Source: an uncultured Clostridia bacterium (GTDB lineage Bacteria > Bacillota > Clostridia > Peptostreptococcales > Anaerovoracaceae). From it: a stretch of DNA of 64,000 bases. The position numbers were made by a program, and so were the translations under genes. This document shows positions 50,405-61,100 of this stretch, piece by piece. The notes below the pieces were generated by a model. That model saw nothing but the letters and a program-made list of their open reading frames with translations, ran no database searches and was not told the origin of the DNA. Positions within the stretch are counted from its first letter, which is position 1; every line of letters starts with the position of its first letter. The stretch spans positions 1 through 64,000 of the forward strand of contig CAKQOE010000007.1 in assembly GCA_934255545.1 (NCBI GenBank), in the 5' to 3' direction.

Positions 50405-51202
50405 TTACTTGTTATTTTTAAGAGAAACCATTATTCCGCTTTCAAATATATCTCTTTTTCCATCTGAGATAAGACGTTTTGCAAGTCCCGGATCTGTCAC
50501 GCAGAATCCCGAAAGCTCATCTGCGCCGTATTTGAATACTATCGGCGACATAGCTGTTGACGGGCCTACCAGTGATACTCTCGTCTTTTCACCGCACAGC
50601 TGAAGCAGCCTCGGCAGCGTTTTATTTATAAATGTCATACCCGTTATAAAAACATAGTCCTGCTCTCCCAGTATGTACTCGCACGCGCTGTCAGGAAGAT
50701 CTCCCTTAGAAGGGTCCCTCTCCAGTATTGACAGTTTGCACTTTCCCTCAAGCTTTTTTTCTATGTGCGGAAAATGTCCTACGACGGCCACCTTTGCATC
50801 TGTAGAAAGCTCTTCAGGGTGATCGAACGGATTCTTTTTCTTTCTTACCGATATATCAGCAGATGTTATATCTTCTGATCTTCCATCGAGTCCGGGACCG
50901 GACGCTCCGTGTATTTTCATATTTTCAATTGTATTGTAAAAAGCATTTATTGCTGCCATTCCTGCTGACGCTTCTGTAAAATTCCATGATCTTACACCTT
51001 CTGCGACTGATCTCAGACTGCGTCCCACCGGCGATGATGCTGACATACGCGGCATCGACTCAAGCTTTACCGTAAGTGCAACACCGCAGTAAGGTCCTGC
51101 CGACAGCCATGTCCACACTGTACCGTGTATACATTCATCAACAATAATATCCTCAGGCATCCCTGATATCAGCTCATCATACATGCTCCATCTGTTATTC
51201 AT
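50405..51202 (-). CDS. DUF364/DUF4213 protein, putative metal-chelate handling
   Basis: A 265-residue soluble protein. Its N-terminal part (about 1-100, with VDECIHGTVWTWLSAGPYCG and SWNFTEASAGMAAINAFYNT) fits the DUF4213 enolase-like N-fold; the C-terminal part (about 130-255, KVAVVGHFPHIEKKLEGK, then QDYVFITGMTFINKTLPRLL and SLVGPSTAMSPIVFKYGADE) fits DUF364, called a putative heavy-metal chelation domain. Such genes often accompany FecCD-type ABC importers, as here, where it is the last gene of the operon, 46 bp after the binding protein. It may act on the imported metal complex in the cytosol. No activity is established. Confidence 0.8.
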   Translation of the reverse strand: MNNRWSMYDELISGMPEDIIVDECIHGTVWTWLSAGPYCGVALTVKLESMPRMSASSPVGRSLRSVAEGVRSWNFTEASAGMAAINAFYNTIENMKIHGASGPGLDGRSEDITSADISVRKKKNPFDHPEELSTDAKVAVVGHFPHIEKKLEGKCKLSILERDPSKGDLPDSACEYILGEQDYVFITGMTFINKTLPRLLQLCGEKTRVSLVGPSTAMSPIVFKYGADELSGFCVTDPGLAKRLISDGKRDIFESGIMVSLKNNK

Positions 51203-51248
51203 TTTATTTTCTCCCGCCGTTCCTGCGATCGTTTCTATTTAATTACTC

Positions 51249-52355
51249 CTATGCTGCATATTTAAGGATATCACTCACCTGATCATCTGTGAGATCTACG
51301 CTATAGAACAGTTTATAAAATTCCTTTGTAGTTTCTGCCAGATCTATATCATACACGTCAGGATACAAAAGATTCGCTACCCACTGTACGCCAAGGAAGC
51401 GGTTTACTGAAGGAGGACGGTCCATCCAGCTGAACGGCTTGTTTGGCATAGCATACACCCTTCCGTCTTTAACAGCCTTTATCGTAGACCAGTCAGATGA
51501 TCCTTTTATTTTACTGTAAGCTCCGCCGCGTTCATCTCCCCATGATATTATAACATCAGGATTCCATGACAGCACCTGTTCGAGCGATACAGGCGACAGT
51601 CCGCCTGCACCTTTGCCTTCTATCTGTGCAACGTTTTTGGCTCCGGCCATCTTTAATACAGCTGCATGGCTCGATGTTTCAGGCTCTGTAGCCAGTCCAT
51701 CCTCATTTTCAGCGTAATATACGCTTACACGCTCTTCATCAGGGATCGCAGATATCTTTTCATTTACATCACTTATCACATTTTCACAGTAAGATGCAAG
51801 CTCCTCTGCTCGATCCTTCATGTTGAATATCTCGCCGAGGCGGCGGTATGTATCCGGCATTGCATTAAAGTCAGCATTAAGAACGACTACAGGAATTCCA
51901 AGCTGTTCCTGCAGTTCGTCAGCATCGCTGACTGTAGTGTCTGTCGTCTTTGCACTCATTGAAAATATTATCTGTGTACCTGATTTCATGATAGCTTCTT
52001 TATTAAGCTCAGCTCCGACCTGCATTCCCCCAAGATTTTTCATTTCTTTGCATACAGGGTCGAGGTATTCAAGTTCTTCTTCGGAGAACTTCATAGGTGT
52101 ACCTGCCAGAAGCTCCGGCGAAAACGTATATATCTGTATAAAGCCTATAGGACTTGTAACATATACTTTTTTCAGATCATCAGATCCCGGTATCTCTACC
52201 GAACGCCCTGCATCGTCTGTAAACGAAACAGTACCCGCACTGCTCTTCTCTGCAGACGATCCCCGATCAGACTCTGAGCTGCCGCATCCTGTCATAATGC
52301 CAAGTGCAAGCAGCACAGCCATCATGACTGCAAAAATTCTTTTTGTCTTTTTCAT
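51249..52355 (-). CDS. ABC transporter substrate-binding lipoprotein (FecB/BtuF-like)
   Basis: A 368-residue lipoprotein: signal peptide with RIFAVMMAVLLALGI, lipobox IMTGC (Cys near residue 25), Ser-rich linker, then a type III periplasmic-binding fold (TFTDDAGRSVEIPG-like start: VSFTDDAGRSVEIPGSDDLK near residue 45; SLEQVLSWNPDVIISWGDER near residue 262). Such proteins capture siderophores, haem, cobalamin or metal oxyanions. The ATG at 52355 lies in the overlap ATGA with the ATPase stop; the frame's earlier start at 52418 would be inside the ATPase gene. Confidence 0.9.
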   Translation of the reverse strand: MKKTKRIFAVMMAVLLALGIMTGCGSSESDRGSSAEKSSAGTVSFTDDAGRSVEIPGSDDLKKVYVTSPIGFIQIYTFSPELLAGTPMKFSEEELEYLDPVCKEMKNLGGMQVGAELNKEAIMKSGTQIIFSMSAKTTDTTVSDADELQEQLGIPVVVLNADFNAMPDTYRRLGEIFNMKDRAEELASYCENVISDVNEKISAIPDEERVSVYYAENEDGLATEPETSSHAAVLKMAGAKNVAQIEGKGAGGLSPVSLEQVLSWNPDVIISWGDERGGAYSKIKGSSDWSTIKAVKDGRVYAMPNKPFSWMDRPPSVNRFLGVQWVANLLYPDVYDIDLAETTKEFYKLFYSVDLTDDQVSDILKYAA

Positions 52356-53158
52356 AAAGCCTTCCTTTCTCCAGGAGATGCCACACACATCAGAGTATCC
52401 ATGCCCGATCTCAGGCATACGTGCGTCATTTCCACTTCCATATGATATATATCTTTCATATTGTATTCTGTGATCACATTTTTCGGATCACCGTCAGCAA
52501 TAATAAGACCGTCTTTAACTACCAGCACTTTATCTGCACAGTAAAGAGCATGATCCGGCGAATGTGTTACCATAAGCACGCTCATATTACGTCTTGCAGC
52601 GAGAGATCTTACTTTTTCCAGTACTCTGTACTGGTTTCCGAAATCAAGATTATTCGTAGGCTCATCCATAATAAGAAGCTCAGGTTCCTGTGCAAGTGCT
52701 CTGGCAATGATGACCATCTGCCTCTGTCCTCCTGACAGCTCCGTATACGATCTGTAAGCAAGTCGGCTTATTCCAAGCTCTTCCATCATTTCATCAGCCA
52801 CTCTTATATCATTTTCACTTTCGCGTGATGCGCCGTGAATATGCGAGTATCTGCCCATAAGTACTACATCGCGTACAGTAAAAGGAAAAGGTGGTGTATG
52901 CGCCTGCGGTATATATGCTATAAGCTTTGCTCTTTCTCTGTCCTTCATTTTTAAGATATCGCATCCGTTAAATTCTATACTGCCGTTCGACGGCCTCATA
53001 AGGCACAGTATATTTTTTAATATAGTCGTCTTTCCGCATCCGTTTGCTCCAAGTATACAGGCAAACGTATCATCACCTATTTCAAATGAAATACCCTTAA
53101 GCACTTCAGATGAACGGTCTGTGCCATAGCCTGCATGAAGATCTCTGACTTTAAGCAT
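52352..53158 (-). CDS. ABC transporter ATP-binding protein (FecE/FhuC-like)
   Basis: The 268-residue ATPase has Walker A LGANGCGKTTILKNIL near residue 36, the Q-loop in AYIPQAHTPPFPFTVRDVV near residue 82, the signature ELSGGQRQMVIIARALAQEP near residue 140, Walker B LLIMDEPTNNLD near residue 160 and the H-loop MVTHSPDHALYCADKVL near residue 194. It drives the FecCD-type permease coded just upstream (8-bp overlap). A tail of about 25 residues, with MEVEMTHVCLRSGMDTLMCV, is somewhat longer than usual. Confidence 0.94.
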   Translation of the reverse strand: MLKVRDLHAGYGTDRSSEVLKGISFEIGDDTFACILGANGCGKTTILKNILCLMRPSNGSIEFNGCDILKMKDRERAKLIAYIPQAHTPPFPFTVRDVVLMGRYSHIHGASRESENDIRVADEMMEELGISRLAYRSYTELSGGQRQMVIIARALAQEPELLIMDEPTNNLDFGNQYRVLEKVRSLAARRNMSVLMVTHSPDHALYCADKVLVVKDGLIIADGDPKNVITEYNMKDIYHMEVEMTHVCLRSGMDTLMCVASPGERKAL

Positions 53159-54170
53159 TTCTCTTACCTCTTGAATTTTTTCTGAATATTACAAAGAACA
53201 CAGGCACGCCAAGCAGCGATGTAAGAACTCCTATAGGAAGCTCGACACTTGCAGCTGTCCTGACTACGGTATCTACCAGCAAAAGGAATCCTGCGCCTGT
53301 AACAGCGCTTGCCGGAAGAAGTATCCGGAAATTCGGTCCTACCAGGCTCCTGCACAGATGCGGAACTACAAGTCCTATCCATCCTATAAGGCCGCATACA
53401 GAAACAGATGCCGCAGTTATGACAGTTGCTGCAGATATTACAACTATCCTTGTGATACGAGGATCTACCCCCATGGTTTTTGCTTCTTCTTCTCCAAATG
53501 ACATAACATTCAGACGTCTTCCCATCATCATTATTATCACGCATCCGACAAGAACGAGCGGAGCAAGTATCCTGATATCGTATTTTGTTATTGATGAAAA
53601 GCTCCCCATAAGCCAGAATGTGATAGACGGAAGCAGATCGTCCGCATCTGCAAGAAACTTTATAAGCGATATTCCTGACTGAAATACAGTGCTGACCATC
53701 ATTCCTCCAAGTACAAGTCCGAGCAGCGGATCATAAAATACCCTTCTGTTTATACTTACAGCTATAAACACCGCAGCTATGCCTCCTGCAAATGAGCACG
53801 CCTGCACGAGTCCCATCGAAAACCCGAAAAGCAGAGCCAAAGAAGCTCCAAAGCCGGATCCTGCAGCCGCGCCCAGTATATCAGGTGAAACAAGCGGATT
53901 CTTAAACATTCCCTGGTACGCTGCTCCGGCGACCGAAAGACCGCATCCGCATATCATAACGGCTATTACTCTTGGCAGACGTATATTAAACAATACTGTT
54001 TCAGTATTTGGATCTTTTATAGCCGACGGATCATATAAATGAAAAAAGAGTGTTTTTATGAATTCACTCGGATCCATCGAATATCTTCCTATGCAGAATG
54101 ATATGACGAACATGACCGCGGCTGCTGTCGCCAGCAGAACTACTGTCAGCCATTTACTGCTTTTCATCAT
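53151..54170 (-). CDS. ABC transporter permease, FecCD family
   Basis: A 339-residue permease with about ten membrane segments. Family motifs are NIRLPRVIAVMICGCGLSVA near residue 62 and GAAYQGMFKNPLVSPDILGAA near residue 82, LGGMMVSTVFQSGISLIKFL near residue 155 and the ATPase-contact region with GLIGWIGLVVPHLCRSLVGP near residue 262. It imports a metal chelate or corrinoid as a dimer. The gene starts on the stop of the methyltransferase gene (1-base overlap, TAATG), with GGAG 7 bases upstream; either of two adjacent ATG codons may be used. Confidence 0.93.
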   Translation of the reverse strand: MMKSSKWLTVVLLATAAAVMFVISFCIGRYSMDPSEFIKTLFFHLYDPSAIKDPNTETVLFNIRLPRVIAVMICGCGLSVAGAAYQGMFKNPLVSPDILGAAAGSGFGASLALLFGFSMGLVQACSFAGGIAAVFIAVSINRRVFYDPLLGLVLGGMMVSTVFQSGISLIKFLADADDLLPSITFWLMGSFSSITKYDIRILAPLVLVGCVIIMMMGRRLNVMSFGEEEAKTMGVDPRITRIVVISAATVITAASVSVCGLIGWIGLVVPHLCRSLVGPNFRILLPASAVTGAGFLLLVDTVVRTAASVELPIGVLTSLLGVPVFFVIFRKNSRGKRNA

Positions 54171-54787
54171 TACTTCTCCTTGTGGATAATAAACCAGCGT
54201 CCTTCGTCATTATCACGTATTTCATATTTCCATCCAAAGCTGTCGAACATCTTTCTGTATTCATCAGTCGTAAGACTATGATTCGGCTTTGATGCCGGAG
54301 ACTCCCATCCTCCGTATAATTCATTCATTTTTTCTTTTATTTTTTTACGCTGCTCTCTGCTTCCCAGTCCGGAGCCTATGTATGTCCTTCCGCCGGGAGC
54401 CAGGACTCTGTAGATCTCACCGAAGGCTTTTTTCTGATCTTCCCAGAAAAGATATGAACCTCTGCTGATTATAAGATCTGCAAAATCATCTTCAAAATCA
54501 AGGTCCTGCACATCCTGAACATAAAAATGAGCTCTTGCCTGCATGCCCCGCTCCTTTGCGCGTATCATAGCTATCTCGACCGGAGCGTTTTTTATATCTG
54601 CAAAATATCCTTCAAGCTCTGTCTTTTCCATAACAGCAAAACCAAGATGCCCTCCGCCGCATCCAATATCCAGCATTTTTCCGTTTCTGACATCAGTGGC
54701 ATCTATGATCTGCTCTGCTATCCTGTCATATATAGGGAAAAAGATATTATCAGCTATTTCATCATAATCATAATCAGGATGTTTCAT
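54170..54787 (-). CDS. Class I SAM-dependent methyltransferase
   Basis: A 205-residue methyltransferase of the UbiE/Methyltransf_11 type. Motif I is KMLDIGCGGGHLGFAVMEK near residue 37; FEDDFADLIISRGSYLFWED near residue 96 and FGEIYRVLAPGGRTYIGSG near residue 122 are the later motifs. As first gene of an importer operon with a DUF364 protein it may modify or build a metal ligand, or detoxify a metalloid; this is inference from context. The ATG at 54787 follows AACGGAGG by 7 bases. The AT-rich palindromes directly upstream suggest regulation. Confidence 0.88.
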   Translation of the reverse strand: MKHPDYDYDEIADNIFFPIYDRIAEQIIDATDVRNGKMLDIGCGGGHLGFAVMEKTELEGYFADIKNAPVEIAMIRAKERGMQARAHFYVQDVQDLDFEDDFADLIISRGSYLFWEDQKKAFGEIYRVLAPGGRTYIGSGLGSREQRKKIKEKMNELYGGWESPASKPNHSLTTDEYRKMFDSFGWKYEIRDNDEGRWFIIHKEK

Positions 54788-54800
54788 TCTTACCTCCGTT

Positions 54801-54829
54801 ATATTTATTTAAATAAATATAAATTTATA
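54801..54829. promoter_or_regulatory. AT-rich palindromes before the metal-uptake operon
   Basis: ATATTTATTTAAATAAATAT is a perfect 20-bp palindrome; TATAAATTTATA (54818-54829) overlaps it. They lie 14 bases before the methyltransferase start, a place suited to a metal-dependent repressor. The sequence does not match a Fur or DtxR box well enough to choose. Confidence 0.5.
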
Positions 54830-54970
54830 TAAATAAATATTTTCTTATTCGTATAACCTAATGCATTAACTATCTTAATAAAATTATACTAACATAACCT
54901 AACTATATAATCAATATACATATTCCATAACAATAAATTTATACATATCATTGTAATTTAATAGTTATAG

Positions 54971-55014
54971 AAAAAGAACGAGCTGCCGCTTTTACACGAC
55001 AACTCGTTCTTTTT
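54971..55014. terminator. Strong terminator after the giant surface-protein gene
   Basis: AAAAAGAACGAG (54971-54982) and CTCGTTCTTTTT (55003-55014) form a perfect 12-bp stem with A and T ends; inner pairs CTG/CAA are imperfect. On the minus strand it follows the stop at 55119. Confidence 0.85.
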
Positions 55015-55118
55015 ACTTGTGTATACTTTTGTTGATTCTTACTTAAAACTCTGCTCTGCGTTCTTTAAGCAAAGTACTTGATTTTTTAACTGTTTACTTT
55101 AAGCTTTTATTTTATATA

Positions 55119-58100
55119 TCAGCTCACAAGCCTGCTGTAAGCCGGATACGCCATCTCTGTAAGACGTTTGAGTATGGCTGATGTCTGGGCTCTCGTCGCG
55201 TTGCCCTTTGGCGCCAGAGTCGTGGTGTTCACTCCTGATATGAGCTGAGCGTTTACAGCCCAGTCTACAGCCTCTGCCGCGTATGATGACACGCTTTCAA
55301 AGTCGTCATACTCGCGCGCGGCCATGCCGCCCTGTGTCGTATCTATGCCCTTGTACTTTGCGTATCTGTACAGTATGACTGCAAGCTGCTCGCGCGTTAT
55401 GCTGTCATCAGGGCCGAAGCGCTGTTTTCCGTCAGCCGCTGCGCTGTATCCTGTCACTATGCCGTTTGCGTTCGCCCAGGCTACTGCGTCTGCGTACCAC
55501 GCGCCGCCGCTCACATCGCTGAATCTCGATGCTGATGCGTTTTCAGCCTTTGACTCGCCGTCCGCTCTCCATAATATAGTCACGAGCATTCCTCTGCTGA
55601 GTCGTCCGTCAGGTGAGAACGTATCCTTGCTCACACCGTTCATAAGGCCGTTCTCAACGCTGAAGCATACCGCATCCTTAGCCCAGTGCTGCTCCATATC
55701 TGTAAACATATCGCAGCCGTGCTTTTCGTCCTTGAGTTTCCACTTGGCGAAAAGCATGATATTTGCCGTTACAGGCTCATCAAACGTATATCTGTTTTTC
55801 AACGTTTCTTCAGTGTACCAGCCTTCAAGCACATAATTTCCGCGTTCTGACATTTCCGGTTTTACAGCCTTCTTTCCGTCCTCAACCGTCTGGTCTGCAG
55901 GTGATGCGAACCATCCTGTAACGAATTTTACAGTATGCTTTTCTGCAGGTGCCGGAGCAGCAGCTCCGCCGCCACCGCCGCCACCGCCGCCTCCGTCTCC
56001 GCCGGTGCTTTCAGGCTTCTTCGTAAATGCTGATGTCGTGTCTATATCGCCGAGGATATTATTAAGCGTGACTGTCACGACGCCGTCGCTGTTATTTGTT
56101 ACAGAGTATTCTGCGTTTTCTCTGACAGCAGCTTTCAGCTTTGACTGATCAAGTTTGTACTTGTTTCCGACTGTTACAGTCGCCGAGCTCCAGCGCGGAG
56201 CATTTGCAGTTACGCTGTCCGCATCGTCTGCGCCCGGTCCTGTTGCCGTATCGCCGACTGTTATGACCGCATCCTTTATTGACTTTATCTTGTAGTCGAT
56301 CGCGTTCATAAACTTTACGCTTACGTCTACGCTTTCAGTCAGGTTTGGTATGGTGAGCGTCTTTCCTCCGTCAGAAATAATGAATTTTACAGCTGACTCG
56401 TCAGCCGGGCTGACGCTATCGTCCATTGCTGTTACTGACATCATGCGTGTCTTTCCGCTGTTCTGATCGTTTTGTTTCTTTTTAACGGTCCAGTTTTCAA
56501 CGCACCTTCCAGGAGCAGGCTCAGCTTTGAATACTACCTTACTTCCTTCTGAAATATTGTCCTTTTCTACCTTGCCGTCAGGACCCGGCTTGCCTGTATG
56601 CTCTATATTTTCTACAGTCATGCTCGCTATCGTTCCACCGTCTATGGCAGGATCAAGTTTATCGTAGCTTACATTATGGGCGCCCTCTTTTCCGAATACA
56701 GCAGTTATGCTGCTGTCGCCGTCAGCCCTGAATGTATAAGTCGAAGAGGTGCTGACATATCCGTCAGTTCCGGTCTTTTTCCAGCCGTAAAGCGCGTTAA
56801 ACTCGTCGGCTTCAGCTGTAAGTGTTACAGTATCTCCGCGTTTTACGTTTATCGTTCCGCCTGAGTTTACCTCAGCTGTGCCATGTATCACATGACCGCC
56901 GCCCTCAATGTACACCGTTACGGTGTATTCAGGTATTTCTGCGAAACGGACTTCTATAGTTGTATCGTCCGATACAGCCGGTACAGTTATTTCCTGAGCA
57001 TCAAGCGAACCGCCTGCTGCTGCGCACTCAACGCCGTTTATCTTTACATAACCGATCATATGCTCGCTGTCAGGCGCTACAGTGAATGTAAAGCCTTCGC
57101 CCGCAGCCGCCTCGGCTGTACCGCCGTTTTTGATATTATTTCCGTATGCCGAAACTGTTCCCCATAAGCCTTCGTCAGGGTCTGACGCTGTGCTGCTGTT
57201 TGCTATATCAAACGAAACATTATATCTCGATCTTTCAAATATGACTCTTATATCAGCGCCCGTATCAGTATCGCTGACAGTGTAAACGAACTCGCTGTCC
57301 TTTATTGCATCGCCGTTTTCGTCAGTCTGCGTCACTTCGTTTACAGTCCATCCGGCTATACGGTATCCGTCGTTCGCGTTCGCTTTAAATATCAGCTTAC
57401 CGACAAACAGACTGTCACCGCTTACGAACGGCTTTTCATCTGCGTCGTCAGATACCTTGCGGACTGCTGTTACAGAGCCCTGTGAAGAGTCAGCGGTGTA
57501 GTAGATATTGTTGCCTATGACATCAAACTGCGCCTTTACCGTATGATCGCCGTCGAGCGATCTTAACGTGTAAATTCCGCCGGCTGCAGCGTCAGTCACT
57601 TCTTTATCGTCTACCCAGAGATATTTCAGTCTGTAGCCTGCGTCAGGGACAGCCTTTATGATAACATCTGAGCCTTCGTATATATTAAGATCAGTCGTGC
57701 CGCCGTATGACGCTTCAGCTCCTGCTATGCTGTCCGCTATACCCTTGCGCGATGCAGTCACTGAGATGCTGCCGTTCAGGCCGCCGTCTTCAGTACCGTT
57801 AGTGTCAACTACCGAGTGTTCTATCTTATATGTCGGTATCTTTCTAAACTTAGCAGTAACTGTAGTAACAGTTATATTGTACCTTACTATTGCATTGCCG
57901 GCAGGGATAATGTATGTACGGCTGTTATCGCTGTCATTTCCTGTGCCGTCAACATTTTCAGTCCTGTTCATATTGTTATCATTGAACACGTTATCATATT
58001 TTACAGTAAATCCAACTGCCTCATAGCCTTTTTCCGGGTCAGCAGTTACAACTATATCGCCTGTACTTGAATATGCTACAGTTCCCGAAGCTGAAGCATC

Positions 58101-61100
58101 TCCCGCAGACAATGATGCGATCGGTTTGCCGTTCTGGACAGCCTTTACAGCGCCCGGTGCGCTGCCTTCATCACCGCATTCAGCCTTGAGTATTATTTCA
58201 GGGCGTTTTGCATAAGTTGCGCGAATATCGATATCTCCGTTCACGCCGTTTATCATGTAAGCCTTTGAGCCGTCTCCGCTGCCTGTATCAGTCAGCTCCA
58301 CAGGTATACGGTTTACTGTAAAACCTTCGAGGTCATATCCTTCATTTGTTTTAACAATAACACGAAGCACAGTCGACTGAAGTACTTTTTCACCTGAATT
58401 TACAAGTGTTGACGTTCCATTTTTATAGATCTTTATGCTTACGCCTTTATTATTACTGTAATCGCCTGAAAATGTCAGTCTTGCACCTGATGTTACTGTA
58501 TAGCTGTTCGGTATATCGCATGTTACAGTTATATCCATATCTGCCTGCAGATCTGATATAACATACGTCTTTTTCTGATTTGACAGACCGTCTGTTATGA
58601 GCTTTTCGCTGTCCGAACCGGCGTTTTCCTTCCAGCTCGCAACTATCAGGCTTTCAGGGATATCAAGCGTTACAGTAATGTTGTCATGCTTCTTGCCCGC
58701 ATATGTGAATTTTCCGCTGCCGGCAGCGGCAGCAGCTGCATCACCGTTAAATTTAACGCCGTTTATACTCGCTGAAATGTCGTTTCCTGCAGTATCCTTT
58801 ACTGTGATGCTGACAGTCTGCGACGATTCATTTTCTGTGACTACGGTTATCTTAGTATCTGCCGATATGCCCGATACAGTATACGTACTGCCCGTGTAAT
58901 TGCTGACGCCGTCGTCTACTTTTACAATTTCGTATTTGTCAGGATCGACGGTGCTGTTATTGTATATGCGCCATTCCTTTATAGACTTTCCGCCCGCAGG
59001 CGCTGCCGTAAGCTGTATCTTCTGTATAGGATTTACCTTGCTGCCGGAGCTGAATGTCTCTCCTGCTGTTCCGGCAGATGAAAGATATTTCGCAGTTATA
59101 GTTGATTTATAGTCACTTATATTAAACTCAAGCCTGTAGTAAGCAAGCTCAAACTCAGCCTTTACGCTGTATTCCTTATCAAGTGAATCACTGATAACTA
59201 AAGTATTTGACATATCGAAGGCTCCCGTGCTTCCGCCCTGGTATACCGGATGATACTCGCTGCCGGAGCCGCCTTCCTTTATGTACCAGCACTTTACTTT
59301 GTAGCCCTCTGCAGGCGAGGCTTTCGCTGTCACCTTTGCGCCCTTCGGCACGAGCTCGCCCTTTTTCACATCGAGAGTTACATTTCCGACGCTGTAAGTC
59401 AGCTTGACTGTGCCGTTAGCGTCACTTGTTTCATTGTTTACAAGGTAAGCGTCTTCTACTACATCTAAAGTACCCGTGCGTACCGATACGTTGTATTTTT
59501 CCGTTATCGACATACTGGCTGTAAACGTGACATTTATAGGGAACTGACCCTTTGCGTCAGCATTTATACCGTCGCACGAAAGCGTTACTCCGGTATTGAA
59601 AAGCGCTTTATCCGTGTCGTTTGCTACGCCATCGATAGTATACGTCAGTTTATCCTGGGCAACAGCTGTTCCTAAAGGTGTTTTCAGGGAATCGGCCGTA
59701 ATAGTTACATTTCTCTTGTATACAGTTATATTTTTAGTGACTGTCATGACATTGCCGTTGTCATTGTAAGTTGCTGTAATGCTGTAAACTCCTGCTTTGT
59801 CAGGCGTGAATCTGATACCGCTGTCCAAAATATCGTAAAGACCGTATACTCCTTTGCCTTCATACGATATCGACACGTTTGAAGCTTTAATAACTTCGCT
59901 TGTTACTTCTCCAGTTACCTTTCCGTCAAGCATTATAAGCTGCAGTATCTGCGGCTTGTCACCGTATGTCATGTTCATTCCTGAAAGCGTGAGCTTTCGC
60001 TCGTTCGGCGTTATTACATTTATCGTTACCGAACCTGACGTAGAAGCCTTAAAGCAGTCATCGCCTTCGTATTCGGCTTTTAACGTGTACGTTCCCGATA
60101 CAGACGGCTTCCATTCCGCGGTCGCTTTTCCGTTGCTGCCTACTGTCGCTGTTATCTTCTGTATATCAGTACCGTCAGCGCTCGACATCGAGAATGTAAT
60201 ATAGCCGGTCGGCATCCTGTCCTGCCGGCCTGTCACCGCTGCGCTCATCACTACTGTATCGCCAGGGACCTGTACATCGACAGTCTGCGTCATTTCCTGT
60301 TTTTCAGTCTTGAGCTTTATATCGTCTATGTCTATAGAAACGCTTCCATTTTTAAGTATGTCATTTGTAGTAAGCACAGCGTTATACTGTTTTTCGCCGG
60401 CGCCTGCGCCGGTCACTGCAAACCAGCTGTCATATGTTACCGTACTGCTGCCTTCTATAGTTTCAGTTATACTGCACTTGTAGAACGAAACAGTCACTAC
60501 GCCGTTTTCAGTCACATCATACTTTTCAGATGCTTTATGCGATATTGCTCCCGTCGTTGACGATGCAACCACATTACCGTTTCCATCAACGTAAAATGAC
60601 TTGCTGCCAGCCGTGTACGCTGTATCCTTTACAAGGCTGCTACACGGTACATTTTTATCCGTGCTTACAGCTGCGTCACCGCTTCCTGTCGTTTCACGGT
60701 AAGAAAGCGACTGCGGTTCATTCGAAACAGTCAGCTTACTGAGCGTTCCTGAGCTGTCCTTAATGTAATAATTTCCGCTTCCGTCGTTATAAAGCGTGAT
60801 CGTATCGCTGCCGTCACCGGCAGTGCTGTATGTATACAGAGTATACGTCTTTGAGTCTATAACTTCTGTAACAGGCACTTCGTTATACTGTTTATTGCCT
60901 TCCGCATCCGTAACATCCCGGATCTGAGATTCCGTATACGACGACTTTACACTGCTTCCGTCTGCGAGATCCGTTCCTCCGGAGGATGCTGAAAACGCTA
61001 TGCTGCTCTTTGCTCTGCCGATGCTCAGCTCCGCAGGCAGGCTCATTATATAGAGCTTTGCATTTACATAGACAAGGCATCTGTATTTTGTTCCGGCGTC

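Larger units (their letters stand above)
54788..55118. other. 331-bp intergenic region, very AT-rich
   Basis: It contains the palindromes at 54801-54829, a long AT-rich stretch up to 54960 with AACCTAA repeated (TAACCTAATGCATT near 54855 and ATAACCTAACTATA near 54895), and the terminator at 54971-55014. No gene was found. Confidence 0.7.

Noticed and set aside
50405..54787. Biosynthetic gene cluster for a metallophore
   Set aside because: One methyltransferase is the only possible biosynthetic enzyme; no NRPS, nicotianamine synthase or similar gene is seen.
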